Shown: positions 9,803-18,735, counted from the stretch's first letter. The stretch is 64,000 bases of DNA from [Clostridium] citroniae WAL-17108 (GCF_000233455.1 NZ_JH376428.1:62001-126000); one strand, 5' to 3'. Translations and numbers: made by a program. Notes: a model not told the origin generated them from the letters alone.

Positions 9803-9862
9803 AGTGAACATTCTGTGATTTATTCATGTTCGCTTTATAAATGAATGCTATAAATGTATAAT
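9803..9862. promoter_or_regulatory. Divergent control region: inverted repeat and -10 box
   Basis: The AT-rich 177 bases between the adaptor gene and the regulator gene contain an inverted repeat, AGTGAACAT at 9803-9811 and ATGTTCGCT at 9826-9834 (8 of 9 pairs), and a TATAAT at 9857-9862 placed 25 bases before the regulator start at 9887. No good -35 is seen for the plus strand. The repeat is a candidate binding site for the adjacent OmpR-type regulator. Confidence 0.5.
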
Positions 9863-9886
9863 AGAAATCAATTGGAGGATAATGCC

Positions 9887-10561
9887 ATGTTTCAGATATT
9901 AGTAGTGGAAGACGATAAAAACACGCGTAAACTAATGGAGGCTGTTTTAAAAAGCAATGGATTCCATCCGATCATGGCCTGCAACGGGGAGGAAGCCCTG
10001 AAGCTTCTGGACAAACACCTGGTAGACCTGGCGGTTCTGGATATCATGATGCCCGGCATGGATGGGTATGAACTTACAAAACAGCTGCGGGCATCAGATT
10101 ATAACCTGCCCATTCTGATGGTCACCGCCAAGCAGCTTCCCGAAGACAAACGCAAAGGATTTATTGTGGGAACAGATGACTATATGACAAAACCGGTGGA
10201 TGAGGAGGAAATGATCCTGCGCATCAAGGCTCTGCTGCGCCGTGCTCAGATCGCCAGCGAAAGAAAAATCGTGATCGGTGATGTGATCCTGGACTATGAT
10301 TCCCTTACCGTGACCAGGGACAGTAACAGCCAGACCCTGCCCAGAAAGGAATTCTATCTGCTGTATAAACTCCTCTCCTATCCGGGCAAGATATTCACCC
10401 GCATCCAGCTCATGGATGAAATATGGGGAATGGAATCTGAATCCGATGACAATACCATCAATGTCCACATCAACCGGCTCCGCAAACGCTTTGAGGCATA
10501 TCCGGAGTTTACCATTGAAACCATTCGCGGCCTGGGTTATAAGGCGGTCAAAAACGTGTGA
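9887..10561 (+). CDS. OmpR-family response regulator
   Basis: 224 residues from the ATG at 9887, which has TTGGAGGATAA upstream; an earlier in-frame ATG at 9854 has none. The receiver domain (about 1-120) starts FQILVVEDDKNTRK and has the phospho-acceptor in VLDIMMPGMDGYE, a conserved Thr in VTAK and the Lys in TKPVDEEE. A winged-helix DNA-binding domain fills residues 125-224 (LPRKEFYLLYKLLSYPG ... NTINVHINRLRKRFE ... TIRGLGYKA). It overlaps its kinase by the GTGA at 10558. The divergent RND operon is the likely target. Confidence 0.94.
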   Translation: MFQILVVEDDKNTRKLMEAVLKSNGFHPIMACNGEEALKLLDKHLVDLAVLDIMMPGMDGYELTKQLRASDYNLPILMVTAKQLPEDKRKGFIVGTDDYMTKPVDEEEMILRIKALLRRAQIASERKIVIGDVILDYDSLTVTRDSNSQTLPRKEFYLLYKLLSYPGKIFTRIQLMDEIWGMESESDDNTINVHINRLRKRFEAYPEFTIETIRGLGYKAVKNV

Positions 10562-11622
10562 AGAAAAAAATCAATCACAAACCGCTGCGCACCGTTATCC
10601 TGGTACTGTCCCTGGTGATCTTTGTGATCATGTTTGCGGTCATGACACTTCAGGGAACCCTTATGTACCTATACCTGAAGATATGGTATCAGGCCGATAT
10701 CCCTATGCCTCAGTTCTGGCGTCCCATACCATTTACCATACTGGTAAGCACCCTGGTGGGCGTGGTCCTCACCATACTGGCCAGCCGGATCCCTTTAAAA
10801 CCCATCCGTGACCTGATCGAAGCCATTAACCAGCTTTCGGAAGGCAATTTCCATGTCAGGGTCCATCTGGACCTGACCCGGGAATTTGTCAGGCTTTCCG
10901 AGAGTTTTAATTCCATGGCTCAGGAGCTGGAGAACACAGAGCTTCTGCGATCTGATTTTATCAATAATTTTTCCCATGAATTTAAAACCCCCATTGTATC
11001 CCTGCGGGGTTTTGCAAAGCTTTTAAAAAATCCCGACCTGCCGGAGCAGGAGCGGCAGGAGTACCTGGACATTATTATCCATGAATCCAACCGTCTCTCA
11101 CAGCTGGCCACCAATGTACTAAACCTGTCCAAAATCGAAAACCTGAACATCCTCTCGGATATGGAGCTGTTTGATCTGACCGAGGAGGTGCGCCAGTCCG
11201 TACTGCTCCTGGAATCCAAATGGCAGAAAAAACAGCTGGAACTCATCATTGACATGGAGGAGATTGAATATTACGGCAGCCGTAACCTGTTGAACCAGGT
11301 ATGGATCAACCTGATCGACAATGCCATCAAGTTCTCTCCCGACCACGGCAAAATCAAACTGAAACTTCACCGGTCAGGCACCTCCTCTGTCTTCCATATC
11401 CTGGATAACGGCTGCGGAATGAGCGAGGAGACCAGTCAGCACATATTTGACCGCTTTTATCAGGGTGATCTTTCCCATACCACGGAAGGCAACGGGATCG
11501 GACTTACGGTGGTGGAGAAGATCATCCGCCTTCACGGTGGGAATATTACGGTTCACAGCGAGGAGGGTATCGGTACCACCTTCGTGGTTACCCTGCCGGA
11601 TATCCAGCCCCGGAATACGTAG
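10558..11622 (+). CDS. Sensor histidine kinase (HAMP, HisKA, HATPase)
   Basis: 354 residues starting at a GTG (10558) that overlaps the regulator stop. Two membrane helices (about 12-35 and 60-80) enclose only some 25 residues, so there is almost no external sensor domain; such short-loop kinases often sense the membrane itself or a partner transporter. HAMP follows (PLKPIRDLIEAINQLSEGNF), then HisKA with NFSHEFKTPIVSLRGF and the HATPase motifs LIDNAIKFS, LDNGCGMSEE and GNGIGLTVVEKI. It belongs with the OmpR-type regulator and probably with the RND operon. It ends convergently with the next kinase gene; no strong terminator was found between them. Confidence 0.93.
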   Translation: MKKKINHKPLRTVILVLSLVIFVIMFAVMTLQGTLMYLYLKIWYQADIPMPQFWRPIPFTILVSTLVGVVLTILASRIPLKPIRDLIEAINQLSEGNFHVRVHLDLTREFVRLSESFNSMAQELENTELLRSDFINNFSHEFKTPIVSLRGFAKLLKNPDLPEQERQEYLDIIIHESNRLSQLATNVLNLSKIENLNILSDMELFDLTEEVRQSVLLLESKWQKKQLELIIDMEEIEYYGSRNLLNQVWINLIDNAIKFSPDHGKIKLKLHRSGTSSVFHILDNGCGMSEETSQHIFDRFYQGDLSHTTEGNGIGLTVVEKIIRLHGGNITVHSEEGIGTTFVVTLPDIQPRNT

Positions 11623-11685
11623 GCTTTCCAAATTCAGGCTTTATTTATCAAGTCTTATTTATCAGGCTTTATGGCCGTCTTGCAG

Positions 11686-13062
11686 TTATTCTGCGGGAAA
11701 TTGCAGTGTGGGAAATTCCAGCTCTGTCACAAACAGGCATCCCTCCCTGCTGCAGACAAAGCTTCCCCTGTGGCGGCCCATGATCTTGGCACATGTCTTA
11801 AGTCCGATGCTGCTGCTCTCCTTCTGTGCAAGATCCTTTGCGGCATGATTGGTAAATCGGATCCACAGACGGTCCTTTCCCTGCCTGTACTCCACTGTAA
11901 CAGGGTGGGAAGGATCTGCATATTTCAGGAGATTGGAGAAGATGTTCCCAAACACCCGGCGCACCAGCCCGATGTCCACCATAAGGCGGCAGTCAATGTC
12001 GTCTGAACTGCGCTCAATGGCAAATCCCTGGTTTTCCATGTCAAAGAGACTCTCCTCCACCACCTGGCCCAGGAACTCCGCCCCATTAACCTCAATGGTT
12101 TCCAGTTCCTCCTTCTCCTTACCGTAAACAATAAAATACTCAAACATCTTATCCGACATATCCTTGATCTGATAGGCTTTGTCCCTAACAGACGCCAGGC
12201 ACCGCCTGTACTGCTCCTCATCCTTCCACCGCTCCATCTGAAGGATATCCACATATCCCAGAAGTGAGGTCAAAGGCGTGCGCAGGTCATGGGACATGGC
12301 TGTCACCAGATCCCGGTTGGCATCCCTGGCCGACTCCTCCTGTTCCTGACGTTCCCTCACGGCCAGGCGCATGGCATCCATCTCAGCCGCCAGGGACGCC
12401 AGCTCATCCTTTCCCTTGACCGTGATACTGTAATCCAGGTCCCCGCCTTTCAGAATATGGATTTCCCGCTCCAGCAGGGCAATATAACGCACCTTCCTGC
12501 GGATCAGCAGGAACAAAAGGATCATAAAAGCCGAAACGGATATGATTCCATTGACCGCACTCACCGCCGTATAGTATCCGGCCTCGAAGAAATAGCTGAT
12601 GACAGCCTCCACGGTCCCGTCTGCAAACTGCAGCCGGTAGGCCCACGGAATGCCCATCGCATCCATATCTGTCCTCATCTCATCTTCCCCTGCCTTTTCC
12701 TCCTCTGACGAGGTTCCGTACTCCATGTAAGGGATCGCGGCCGCAATCTTTCCGTCATTGCTGTAAAAGATATTATCATTTTTATACAGGGTGATCAGAA
12801 GGTTTTTCTGTGTTTTAGCCCATTGGTCCAGCATATTGCTGTCCCCTGAGGACAGGCTGTTTTTTGTCACATATTCCTGGAGGCTGTCTATGCACCCCTG
12901 TTCCTTGGCCAGTATCACATCCTCCCTGAAAAGCATCCTGTCTAACATTCCATAGCCAAGGGAATTCAGTCCCATGAACAGGAACATACCGACCATGGCA
13001 GAGAGGATGGCAGACAGGGCCAGTTCCATCCCCAGCTTGCTGATCCTGCATCTTTTACTCAA
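11686..13062 (-). CDS. Sensor histidine kinase of the MacB-like exporter cluster
   Basis: About 458 residues if the TTG at 13062 is used. It follows a GGGGAAAGGGG stretch and overlaps the regulator by 8 bases; an ATG at 13095 gives 11 more residues but has no ribosome site. Two membrane helices (near 10-35 and 155-180) enclose an extracellular domain of about 120 residues. A HAMP-like segment (LKGGDLDYSITVKGKDELASL), HisKA with TAMSHDLRTPLTSLLGYVD, and a HATPase domain follow. The HATPase is somewhat degenerate: NIFSNLLKYADPS is present, but the G1 region reads RLWIRFTNHA instead of a D-x-G-x-G motif. This resembles kinases linked to antimicrobial-peptide ABC exporters. Signal unknown. Confidence 0.88.
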   Translation of the reverse strand: MSKRCRISKLGMELALSAILSAMVGMFLFMGLNSLGYGMLDRMLFREDVILAKEQGCIDSLQEYVTKNSLSSGDSNMLDQWAKTQKNLLITLYKNDNIFYSNDGKIAAAIPYMEYGTSSEEEKAGEDEMRTDMDAMGIPWAYRLQFADGTVEAVISYFFEAGYYTAVSAVNGIISVSAFMILLFLLIRRKVRYIALLEREIHILKGGDLDYSITVKGKDELASLAAEMDAMRLAVRERQEQEESARDANRDLVTAMSHDLRTPLTSLLGYVDILQMERWKDEEQYRRCLASVRDKAYQIKDMSDKMFEYFIVYGKEKEELETIEVNGAEFLGQVVEESLFDMENQGFAIERSSDDIDCRLMVDIGLVRRVFGNIFSNLLKYADPSHPVTVEYRQGKDRLWIRFTNHAAKDLAQKESSSIGLKTCAKIMGRHRGSFVCSREGCLFVTELEFPTLQFPAE

Positions 13063-13747
13063 CCCGGTACCCCTTTCCCCAGACATTGACCACATATTTG
13101 GGATTCTTAGGATCCGCCTCCAGCTTTTTCCTCAAGTTCCGTATATGTACCATCACCGTATTATTTGCACTGTAGAAAAAAGGCTCTTCCCATACGCTCT
13201 CATAAATATTTTCAATGGTAAATATCCTTCCCCTGTTGCATGCCAAAAGGAGCAGGATCCGGTATTCCAAATCCGTTAAAAGGAGTTCTTCCCCTGCTCT
13301 CCTGACCTCATTCCATGCTTTCTGGATGGTCAGGTCCTTGACCGTAACCGCACCGTCCTCCTTTTCCTCCGTCTTGCCCTTATATACATGGTATCGCCGT
13401 ATCATGGCCTTCACCCTGGCGGCCAGCTCCGTATAGGAAAAGGGCTTTGCCAGGTAATCATCCCCTCCTGCGCCAAACCCCATGGTCTTATCGGAATCCT
13501 GGGTGCGGGCTGTCAAAAACAGGATCGGCACCACGGATTTTTTGCGGATCTCCGCACAGGCGGAGAAACCGGAGCGGCCGGGCATCATCACATCCAGTAT
13601 GATCAGGTCATAGGTGTCATCCGCCATGGACACTGCCGATATGCCGTCAGCAGCCTCATCCACCCGGTAGCCCTCCCCCTCCAGAAGGATCCGCACCACC
13701 TCCCTTATCTCAGCATCATCATCTGCAAACAGAATCTTTCGTTCCAT
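13055..13747 (-). CDS. OmpR-family response regulator of the MacB-like exporter cluster
   Basis: 230 residues from the ATG at 13747, with GGAGGATG upstream. The receiver domain (RKILFADDDAEIREVVRILL) has the phospho-acceptor in LIILDVMMPGRSG, the Thr in FLTAR and the Lys in AKPFSYTELA. The C-terminal winged-helix domain ends with VVNVWGKGYRVE. It precedes its kinase, which overlaps it by 8 bases. A direct-repeat box upstream of this gene is shared with the ABC exporter operon, which argues for autoregulation plus control of the exporter. Confidence 0.94.
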   Translation of the reverse strand: MERKILFADDDAEIREVVRILLEGEGYRVDEAADGISAVSMADDTYDLIILDVMMPGRSGFSACAEIRKKSVVPILFLTARTQDSDKTMGFGAGGDDYLAKPFSYTELAARVKAMIRRYHVYKGKTEEKEDGAVTVKDLTIQKAWNEVRRAGEELLLTDLEYRILLLLACNRGRIFTIENIYESVWEEPFFYSANNTVMVHIRNLRKKLEADPKNPKYVVNVWGKGYRVE

Positions 13748-13824
13748 CAAATTCCCATCCTCCAATGTCTGCCTCTTTCCCGGCACTTTTCCCCATTATA
13801 TCTCAGGCAAGGGACGCATTCCAT

Positions 13825-13854
13825 ATAATACAGTAATTCTTAAGTTTTCTTCAG
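13825..13854 (-). promoter_or_regulatory. Promoter and regulator box of the two-component operon
   Basis: Read on the minus strand: CTGAAG, four bases, then CTTAAGAATTA (13854-13834), followed 8 bases after the CTTAAG by a -10 TATTAT (13830-13825). The two hexamers are 10 bp apart, the spacing expected for an OmpR-type dimer. There is no good -35, which fits an activated promoter. A second copy of the box lies upstream of the exporter ATPase gene. Confidence 0.6.
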
Positions 13855-13870
13855 AAACACTCTTTGGGGA

Positions 13871-15232
13871 TCAGTCATGCTTAATGGCCTCCAGGGCCGG
13901 GATCCCCACCGCCTTGTTGGCCGGATAATAACCCGCCCCCACGCCAATGGCCACTGAAAACAGGATGGCGAACAGGCTGAGCCACCACGGGATCACGGAC
14001 AGGCGGGAGGGGATATCCGCCATCCCGTCTATGATCTGCATGGAGGCGGAAACCGGTAACCGGGCAGCTGCCAGGTTCATGACAGCAGAGATCCCATAAC
14101 TTAGGACCGAACCCGCAATACCTCCCAACAGGCCGATGCAACCGGCTTCCAGTAAAAATATTTTTCTTACGTCTTTTACAAAGCACCCCAGTGATTTCAT
14201 CACGCCGATTTCCCTTGTGCGCTCTGATATGGACATGATCATGGTGTTAGTGATCCCCAATGCCGCCACAAACAGGGAGATTGCGCCCAGGCCTCCCAGC
14301 ATCATCTGCTTCTGTCTTGCCTCCTGCTCCATGGGCTTTCGTATGCTCTCCATGGAACTGGTCCTAAATCCCATCTTTTTGATCTCCAATTCCGCCCGGG
14401 CCACATCCCTGATATCTTTTACCTTTACCAGAGCGCTTTGGTATCCCTTACGTGAATCCCACTTTTTTCCAGCCAATCGGGCCTGCTGCTCCAAAAGGGA
14501 CTGGTACATTTCCAGGCTCATCAGCAGGCCCATGGAAGTCTCCTCACCCTTTGCGAAATCCTCTTTCAGCCTCCCTGCTGCCTTAAATGCCTGAACCACC
14601 CTTTTTCCGTCTTCCTTTCCGCTGTCCAGTTCCATGGTGACAGGGGTTTTCATAATGTCAAAATAGGGCGGCGGCATCACCGGCATTCCCTTGTCATCCC
14701 ATTCTCCGCCGTACATATCCACTGTATTTTTTCCCTGGGGCCGTTTGGTATCCTCAAACATATAAGCGAAATTCTGTCCGGCATAAATACAGTCCTTTTT
14801 ATCCGGCTGCCAATCCCCCTGCGTAAGCTTATAACCCATGGCCCGGGCAGCGGACAGGTCAATTCCCACAATGGATGCGTAACCGGCCTTGTACCGCTTA
14901 TCCCTTCCCCCATAGACTGTAATGGGAACATTTTCTTCGCTCAGCTTGGGAGTGGCAGCCTCCACCCCCCGGAGTTCTTTTATTTTGTTTATGGCCCTGG
15001 TATTCAGCTTTGCGGATTTAGCTCCCTTCCCGGTGGGATACACCTGTATAATGGACAGATCCCCCATCTGCGCCAGCGCCTTTTCCTGGGCGTCCTTCAT
15101 ACCGATCCCAATGGATATCATGATCACCACGGAGCAGCAGCCCACAATGACCCCCAGCACAGTGAGAAGGGTGCGGGCCTTGTGGCGGCTTAAATTCTGG
15201 AGGCATACGGTGATCAGATCCCTTGTCTTCAT
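13871..15232 (-). CDS. ABC transporter permease, MacB/FtsX type
   Basis: 453 residues. An N-terminal cytosolic helix and first membrane span (KARTLLTVLGVIVGCCSVVIMISIGIG) are followed by a MacB-type extracytoplasmic domain of about 240 residues. Three membrane helices at the C-terminus form the FtsX domain (SLFVAALGITNTMIMSISERTREIGVMKSLG ... WWLSLFAILFSVAIGVGAGYYPANKAV). The motif ERTREIGVMKSLGC is diagnostic. Its start overlaps the stop of the Ig-repeat protein (ATGA), so the exporter genes are translationally coupled. MacB-type proteins work by mechanotransmission and move substrates on the outer face of the membrane. Substrate unknown. Confidence 0.93.
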   Translation of the reverse strand: MKTRDLITVCLQNLSRHKARTLLTVLGVIVGCCSVVIMISIGIGMKDAQEKALAQMGDLSIIQVYPTGKGAKSAKLNTRAINKIKELRGVEAATPKLSEENVPITVYGGRDKRYKAGYASIVGIDLSAARAMGYKLTQGDWQPDKKDCIYAGQNFAYMFEDTKRPQGKNTVDMYGGEWDDKGMPVMPPPYFDIMKTPVTMELDSGKEDGKRVVQAFKAAGRLKEDFAKGEETSMGLLMSLEMYQSLLEQQARLAGKKWDSRKGYQSALVKVKDIRDVARAELEIKKMGFRTSSMESIRKPMEQEARQKQMMLGGLGAISLFVAALGITNTMIMSISERTREIGVMKSLGCFVKDVRKIFLLEAGCIGLLGGIAGSVLSYGISAVMNLAAARLPVSASMQIIDGMADIPSRLSVIPWWLSLFAILFSVAIGVGAGYYPANKAVGIPALEAIKHD

Positions 15233-17499
15233 GATCGTCCCTCCCGGTCTGTGTCATCCCGGCTCATATCTTCCAGCTCATCCCACGGATCCAGCCCGGA
15301 CGCCGCCTCTTTCTTTTTCCTCCTTTTTCTTCTGACTCGGACCACTGCGGCCGGAACAACAATGGCCGGCACCAAGGCCATAAGCCATATCCCGGGGCCT
15401 GCGCCGCCCCGATCCTGATCCGTTCCCGCATCCACGGGGAGCTCACTCATTTCAGGTGCAGCCTCCTGCACAGTAAAATTCACCGGAATTTGCAGGGTCT
15501 TCACCTCCATGGCCTCATCCTCATAGGTCACGATCACCTGTCCCTTAAATTCCCCCTTTGTTCCAGGCGTTACCACAAAATCAATGGTTCCGCTTTTTCC
15601 CGGTTCAAAATTCCCCAGGGTCAGGTCCCTGGACAGGGCATCGATCTCCCCCTCCAGCCTGGCTTCCACATTGTACACCTGTCCCCGCCCCTTATTTACA
15701 TAGGGAATAGAAATGGCGGCCTCCTCACCCTGGCGTATGGCTTCTGTAAATGAGGGCTCCTTTACCTGGAACCGGTCCGGCTGATATACGGGTATTGCAA
15801 TGGTTTCATTGGAGTTGGACTGTTTCCGCTCCCTTTTGTCCACATATTCATATTTGCAGGCAATGGTGATCTTGGGTGACTGAAGCTTGGACTGGAACAG
15901 GGCCTGTACCGTTACCTTCTCCTTTCTGCTCTCACCCGGCCCCAGCTTTGGAATATAGAATGTGTTGGAGGATGAGTTGATGGAGATGCCCTCCCCAGTG
16001 TCCAGGGACATCACCACATTTTCTACTGCTGAGGCGTTACTGGTGTTCTGAAACTCCATCTCCAGATCAAATACCTGGCCGGCCGTCACTTTTTCCCCAT
16101 ATGTATAATTTGTGACGATCACATTGGGTGTGGGATTCCCAGGTCCCTTTGCCTGACCATTGGTGGGGATCACAATCTTTTCACTGTAAGTGCCCTGGAC
16201 TGCTCCCTTGTCGGAATCATAATCAAATTTCAGTGTCATCCCCAATAACTGGGAAGCAGCTGAGGACAGCTCAGCCCCTGCCTGAAGGCGCACAGGCACT
16301 TCCATGGACTGGCCGGCCCTCAGTTCCCCCAAACGCCTGGTATCCGTCTCCTCCAAAAGCGATATCTGGTCATTGGATTCAAAGGTGGCTGCAAGGTTGC
16401 GGATATCCTTGTCCGCACTGGTATTTTGAAGGGTCAGCAGCACCTGGAACGCCTCCCCTGGGTTGACGGTCCTTCCAATGCTCCTCCCCACCCTGATGAC
16501 GGGCTGGCCTGAGACAGAGCCTCCCTTTACGGGAATCAGTACCTTTTGGGAGGAGGTGCCTGAAACCAGATTTCCCCCTGAATAATAATTATATTTCAGC
16601 TCCAGGTCAATGACCTGGGTGGGTCCGGATATCTCTGTTCCCGCAATCATGTTGAGTTTTACAGAAGCCGTCTTCCTGGAATCCAGGCGGCTGACGATCC
16701 GGGAATTGGTGTCATCCCCGATAAACACGGAACCTCCCGGGCTCACGGTGACCACCATGTCCTCTATATCCGCGTCACTGCTGGTATTTTCCATATCCAG
16801 TTCCAGGGTGAAATGGTCTCCGGGCCCCACGGGAGCCTGTGGGCTGATCCTTCTGACTTTAATGACCGGCTGTCCGTTTGTACTGCCCGAATCCCCGTGC
16901 TCCCCGGGATAGGATTCCTCACACTCCAGTATGGCGGCTTCCTGGATCTCAGATGGGATTCCCGCCTTTTTAAAACTAGTCCTGAATTTCAGGCCATTGC
17001 CCTTTCCAAGATAGGTAAGCCTGGCAAATGTAACCGTAAACTCCAGATCATCTTCCTTTTCCGATGTTACCTTTACCTTTGGATTCCCGGACATTTTAAA
17101 GCTGTCATTGAGTTTTGTGACGGAAATATTGGTCTTCCCCACATCCTTTGTGCGTATCCCCGTCCCCTTTACATGTACAAGCACTTTGGCCTGCCTGCCT
17201 TTTCGCAGGTTATCCAGCGTATCCCTTGATCCGGCCACTGCATAGATCTCATAGCCGTCTATGCTCAGGTTCAGCGGAGCGCCCGGTACTTCTTCCGTTT
17301 CATCATTTTCTTCCTTTTCTCCGCTTCCGGATGGTCTGGGAGATGCATTCGATGGGGTCCCTGTGGCTGCCCCCGCTCCTCCCCTGCCCGTCTGGGCCAG
17401 GGCACGCCCTGCAGTCCCTCCTGCAAAAACCGAGGCCATAAGGACCACGGCTGCCAGAAATACCTCCAGTCTTTTAAGTCCCCTATATTGATTCAGCAT
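15229..17499 (-). CDS. Membrane-anchored protein with four Ig-like (CARDB-like) repeats
   Basis: About 756 residues from the ATG at 17499 (AAGGATGG upstream). A signal peptide (KRLEVFLAAVVLMASVFAGGTAGRALA) is followed by a Gly/Ser/Pro/Glu linker and an all-beta N-terminal region. Four repeats of about 115 residues follow, each opening with a P-V-I-K/R-V-like strand and containing F-x-L-x-L/M-x-x-x-N-T-S; the fourth is the most diverged. A single membrane helix near the C-terminus (IWLMALVPAIVVPAAVV) is followed by a basic stretch and an acidic cytosolic tail. The protein lies between ATPase and permease, where an HlyD-type adaptor is common, but shows no lipoyl or hairpin domain. It resembles the CARDB/COG1361 group of exported proteins. 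Role unknown; possibly an extracellular scaffold for the exporter. Confidence 0.8.
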   Translation of the reverse strand: MLNQYRGLKRLEVFLAAVVLMASVFAGGTAGRALAQTGRGGAGAATGTPSNASPRPSGSGEKEENDETEEVPGAPLNLSIDGYEIYAVAGSRDTLDNLRKGRQAKVLVHVKGTGIRTKDVGKTNISVTKLNDSFKMSGNPKVKVTSEKEDDLEFTVTFARLTYLGKGNGLKFRTSFKKAGIPSEIQEAAILECEESYPGEHGDSGSTNGQPVIKVRRISPQAPVGPGDHFTLELDMENTSSDADIEDMVVTVSPGGSVFIGDDTNSRIVSRLDSRKTASVKLNMIAGTEISGPTQVIDLELKYNYYSGGNLVSGTSSQKVLIPVKGGSVSGQPVIRVGRSIGRTVNPGEAFQVLLTLQNTSADKDIRNLAATFESNDQISLLEETDTRRLGELRAGQSMEVPVRLQAGAELSSAASQLLGMTLKFDYDSDKGAVQGTYSEKIVIPTNGQAKGPGNPTPNVIVTNYTYGEKVTAGQVFDLEMEFQNTSNASAVENVVMSLDTGEGISINSSSNTFYIPKLGPGESRKEKVTVQALFQSKLQSPKITIACKYEYVDKRERKQSNSNETIAIPVYQPDRFQVKEPSFTEAIRQGEEAAISIPYVNKGRGQVYNVEARLEGEIDALSRDLTLGNFEPGKSGTIDFVVTPGTKGEFKGQVIVTYEDEAMEVKTLQIPVNFTVQEAAPEMSELPVDAGTDQDRGGAGPGIWLMALVPAIVVPAAVVRVRRKRRKKKEAASGLDPWDELEDMSRDDTDREGRS

Positions 17500-18199
17500 A
17501 TCCGTCCATCCTTTCATCTCCAATTACATTGCCGTCCTTTAACGTCACAATGCGGTCCGCAAAGCGCGCCATACCCGGGTCATGGGTGACCAGGATAATG
17601 GTTTCATGGTATTTCCTGGCAAAGCCCATGATCATTTTCATGATCTCCTCCGTGGTCCTGGAATCCAGGTTTCCGGTGGGCTCATCTGCAAACACCACCT
17701 GGGGCCTGGTCACAAAGGCCCGCGCGATCCCGGCCCTCTGCTGCTGGCCGCCCGACATCTGCCCCGGATAGTGATGCAGACGGTGGGACAAGCCCACCCG
17801 TCTTAAAAGCACCTGGGCAATGCCCTCCCGCTTTTCCTTTTCCATTCCCCTGAACATCAGGGGCAATGCCACGTTTTCCACCGCTGTCATGGACGGCAGC
17901 AGATTGTAGGACTGGAAGATAAAGCCGATATGTTTCTGACGGAACGCCGCCAGTTCCTCCTCATCCATCTGTGATATATTCATTCCCTGGATCAGGACCC
18001 GTCCCCTGGTAGGTTTTTCCATGCCTGCCAGCTGGTTTAACAGGGTGCTCTTTCCCGACCCTGAGGTCCCGAAGATGCAGCACACCTCACCTTTATATAT
18101 TTTCAGGTTGATCCTGTTTAAGGCCACCACTTCCTCATCCCCCATCCGGTAGACTTTGCGCACATCCTGAACATGGATCATCAGCTCCTTTTGCTTCAT
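17483..18199 (-). CDS. ABC transporter ATP-binding protein, MacB/LolD type
   Basis: 238 residues from the ATG at 18199, with AAAGGAG eight bases upstream; a GTG at 18208 would lie within that site. Walker A FGTSGSGKSTLLNQL, the Q-loop region GFIFQSYNLLPSMTAVENV, signature MSGGQQQRAGIARAF, Walker B VVFADEPTGNLD and the H-loop VTHDPGMA are all intact. It opens the exporter operon and overlaps the start of the Ig-repeat protein. With the FtsX-type permease it forms a mechanotransmission ABC system; the neighbouring two-component pair probably controls it through the box at 18264-18284. Confidence 0.94.
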   Translation of the reverse strand: MKQKELMIHVQDVRKVYRMGDEEVVALNRINLKIYKGEVCCIFGTSGSGKSTLLNQLAGMEKPTRGRVLIQGMNISQMDEEELAAFRQKHIGFIFQSYNLLPSMTAVENVALPLMFRGMEKEKREGIAQVLLRRVGLSHRLHHYPGQMSGGQQQRAGIARAFVTRPQVVFADEPTGNLDSRTTEEIMKMIMGFARKYHETIILVTHDPGMARFADRIVTLKDGNVIGDERMDGYAESI

Positions 18200-18263
18200 T
18201 TGTCCCACTCCTTTTTTTCATACCACCAATCATACAGGCTAAAATCTCATGATCTGCCTCATA

Positions 18264-18284
18264 TAATTCTTAAGAAATCTGAAG
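18264..18284 (-). promoter_or_regulatory. Regulator box upstream of the ABC exporter operon
   Basis: On the minus strand: CTTCAG, four bases, CTTAAGAATTA. It matches the box at 13834-13854 in the whole CTTAAGAATTA block and in the 10-bp spacing of the two hexamers. It lies 65-85 bases before the ATPase start. A -10 could not be placed with confidence. Confidence 0.55.
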
Positions 18285-18322
18285 TTGTGACACTGCTATG
18301 CGCAGGTTGGATTAAGATCCTA

Positions 18323-18366
18323 AAAAACACCCCATCCGTTTGTATCCAAATAGATGGGGTGTTTTT
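18323..18366. terminator. Bidirectional intrinsic terminator
   Basis: A 14-bp perfect stem (AAAAACACCCCATC at 18323-18336, its complement at 18353-18366) with a 16-base loop and an A-run/T-run on the two flanks. It separates the exporter operon promoter region from the HicB-like gene and would end minus-strand transcripts arriving from 18457. Confidence 0.85.
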
Positions 18367-18456
18367 AATCGATATCAATTAAATATCTCTATGTTTTAAT
18401 CGGCATCCCAGGAACAGGGTGCAGTCAGGCCATAGATGCACAGATCGTATATGGTC

Positions 18457-18735
18457 TTAATCGTTATCAGGCATTAGTTTAACCGTGACCATGATATACT
18501 TTATGAAAGAACCCTGCTCCAATGTGATATCATCATAGTGGGACTGGGATGGGAAATCGTAAGTCCCTTCCTCAAACTCCACCCAGAGCCAGTTGTATGC
18601 TGCATATCTTGCATTCTCTACTGCATCCTCCAAATCCGGTCCATCCGCCACACAGTACTCCAGATCCGGAAATTCCACATGAAAACCCGCATCTTCCTTA
18701 TGGGGTGTAAATACAGCCGGGTACGTAAACGTCAT
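18457..18735 (-). CDS. HicB-like antitoxin-family protein, no HicA partner seen
   Basis: 92 residues, GGAGG upstream of the ATG. The N-terminal half has the HicB partial RNase H-like pattern: YPAVFTPHKEDAGFHVEFPDLEYCVADGPDLEDAVENARYA is the usual shape (hydrophobic strands, F-P-D-L, a small turn, then an amphipathic helix). The C-terminus (FIKYIMVTVKL) lacks an evident ribbon-helix-helix. HicA toxins are about 60 residues and normally adjacent; none is readable in 18200-18456 or 18736-18853. It may be a solitary HicB-fold regulator. Downstream is a strong terminator. Confidence 0.75.
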   Translation of the reverse strand: MTFTYPAVFTPHKEDAGFHVEFPDLEYCVADGPDLEDAVENARYAAYNWLWVEFEEGTYDFPSQSHYDDITLEQGSFIKYIMVTVKLMPDND

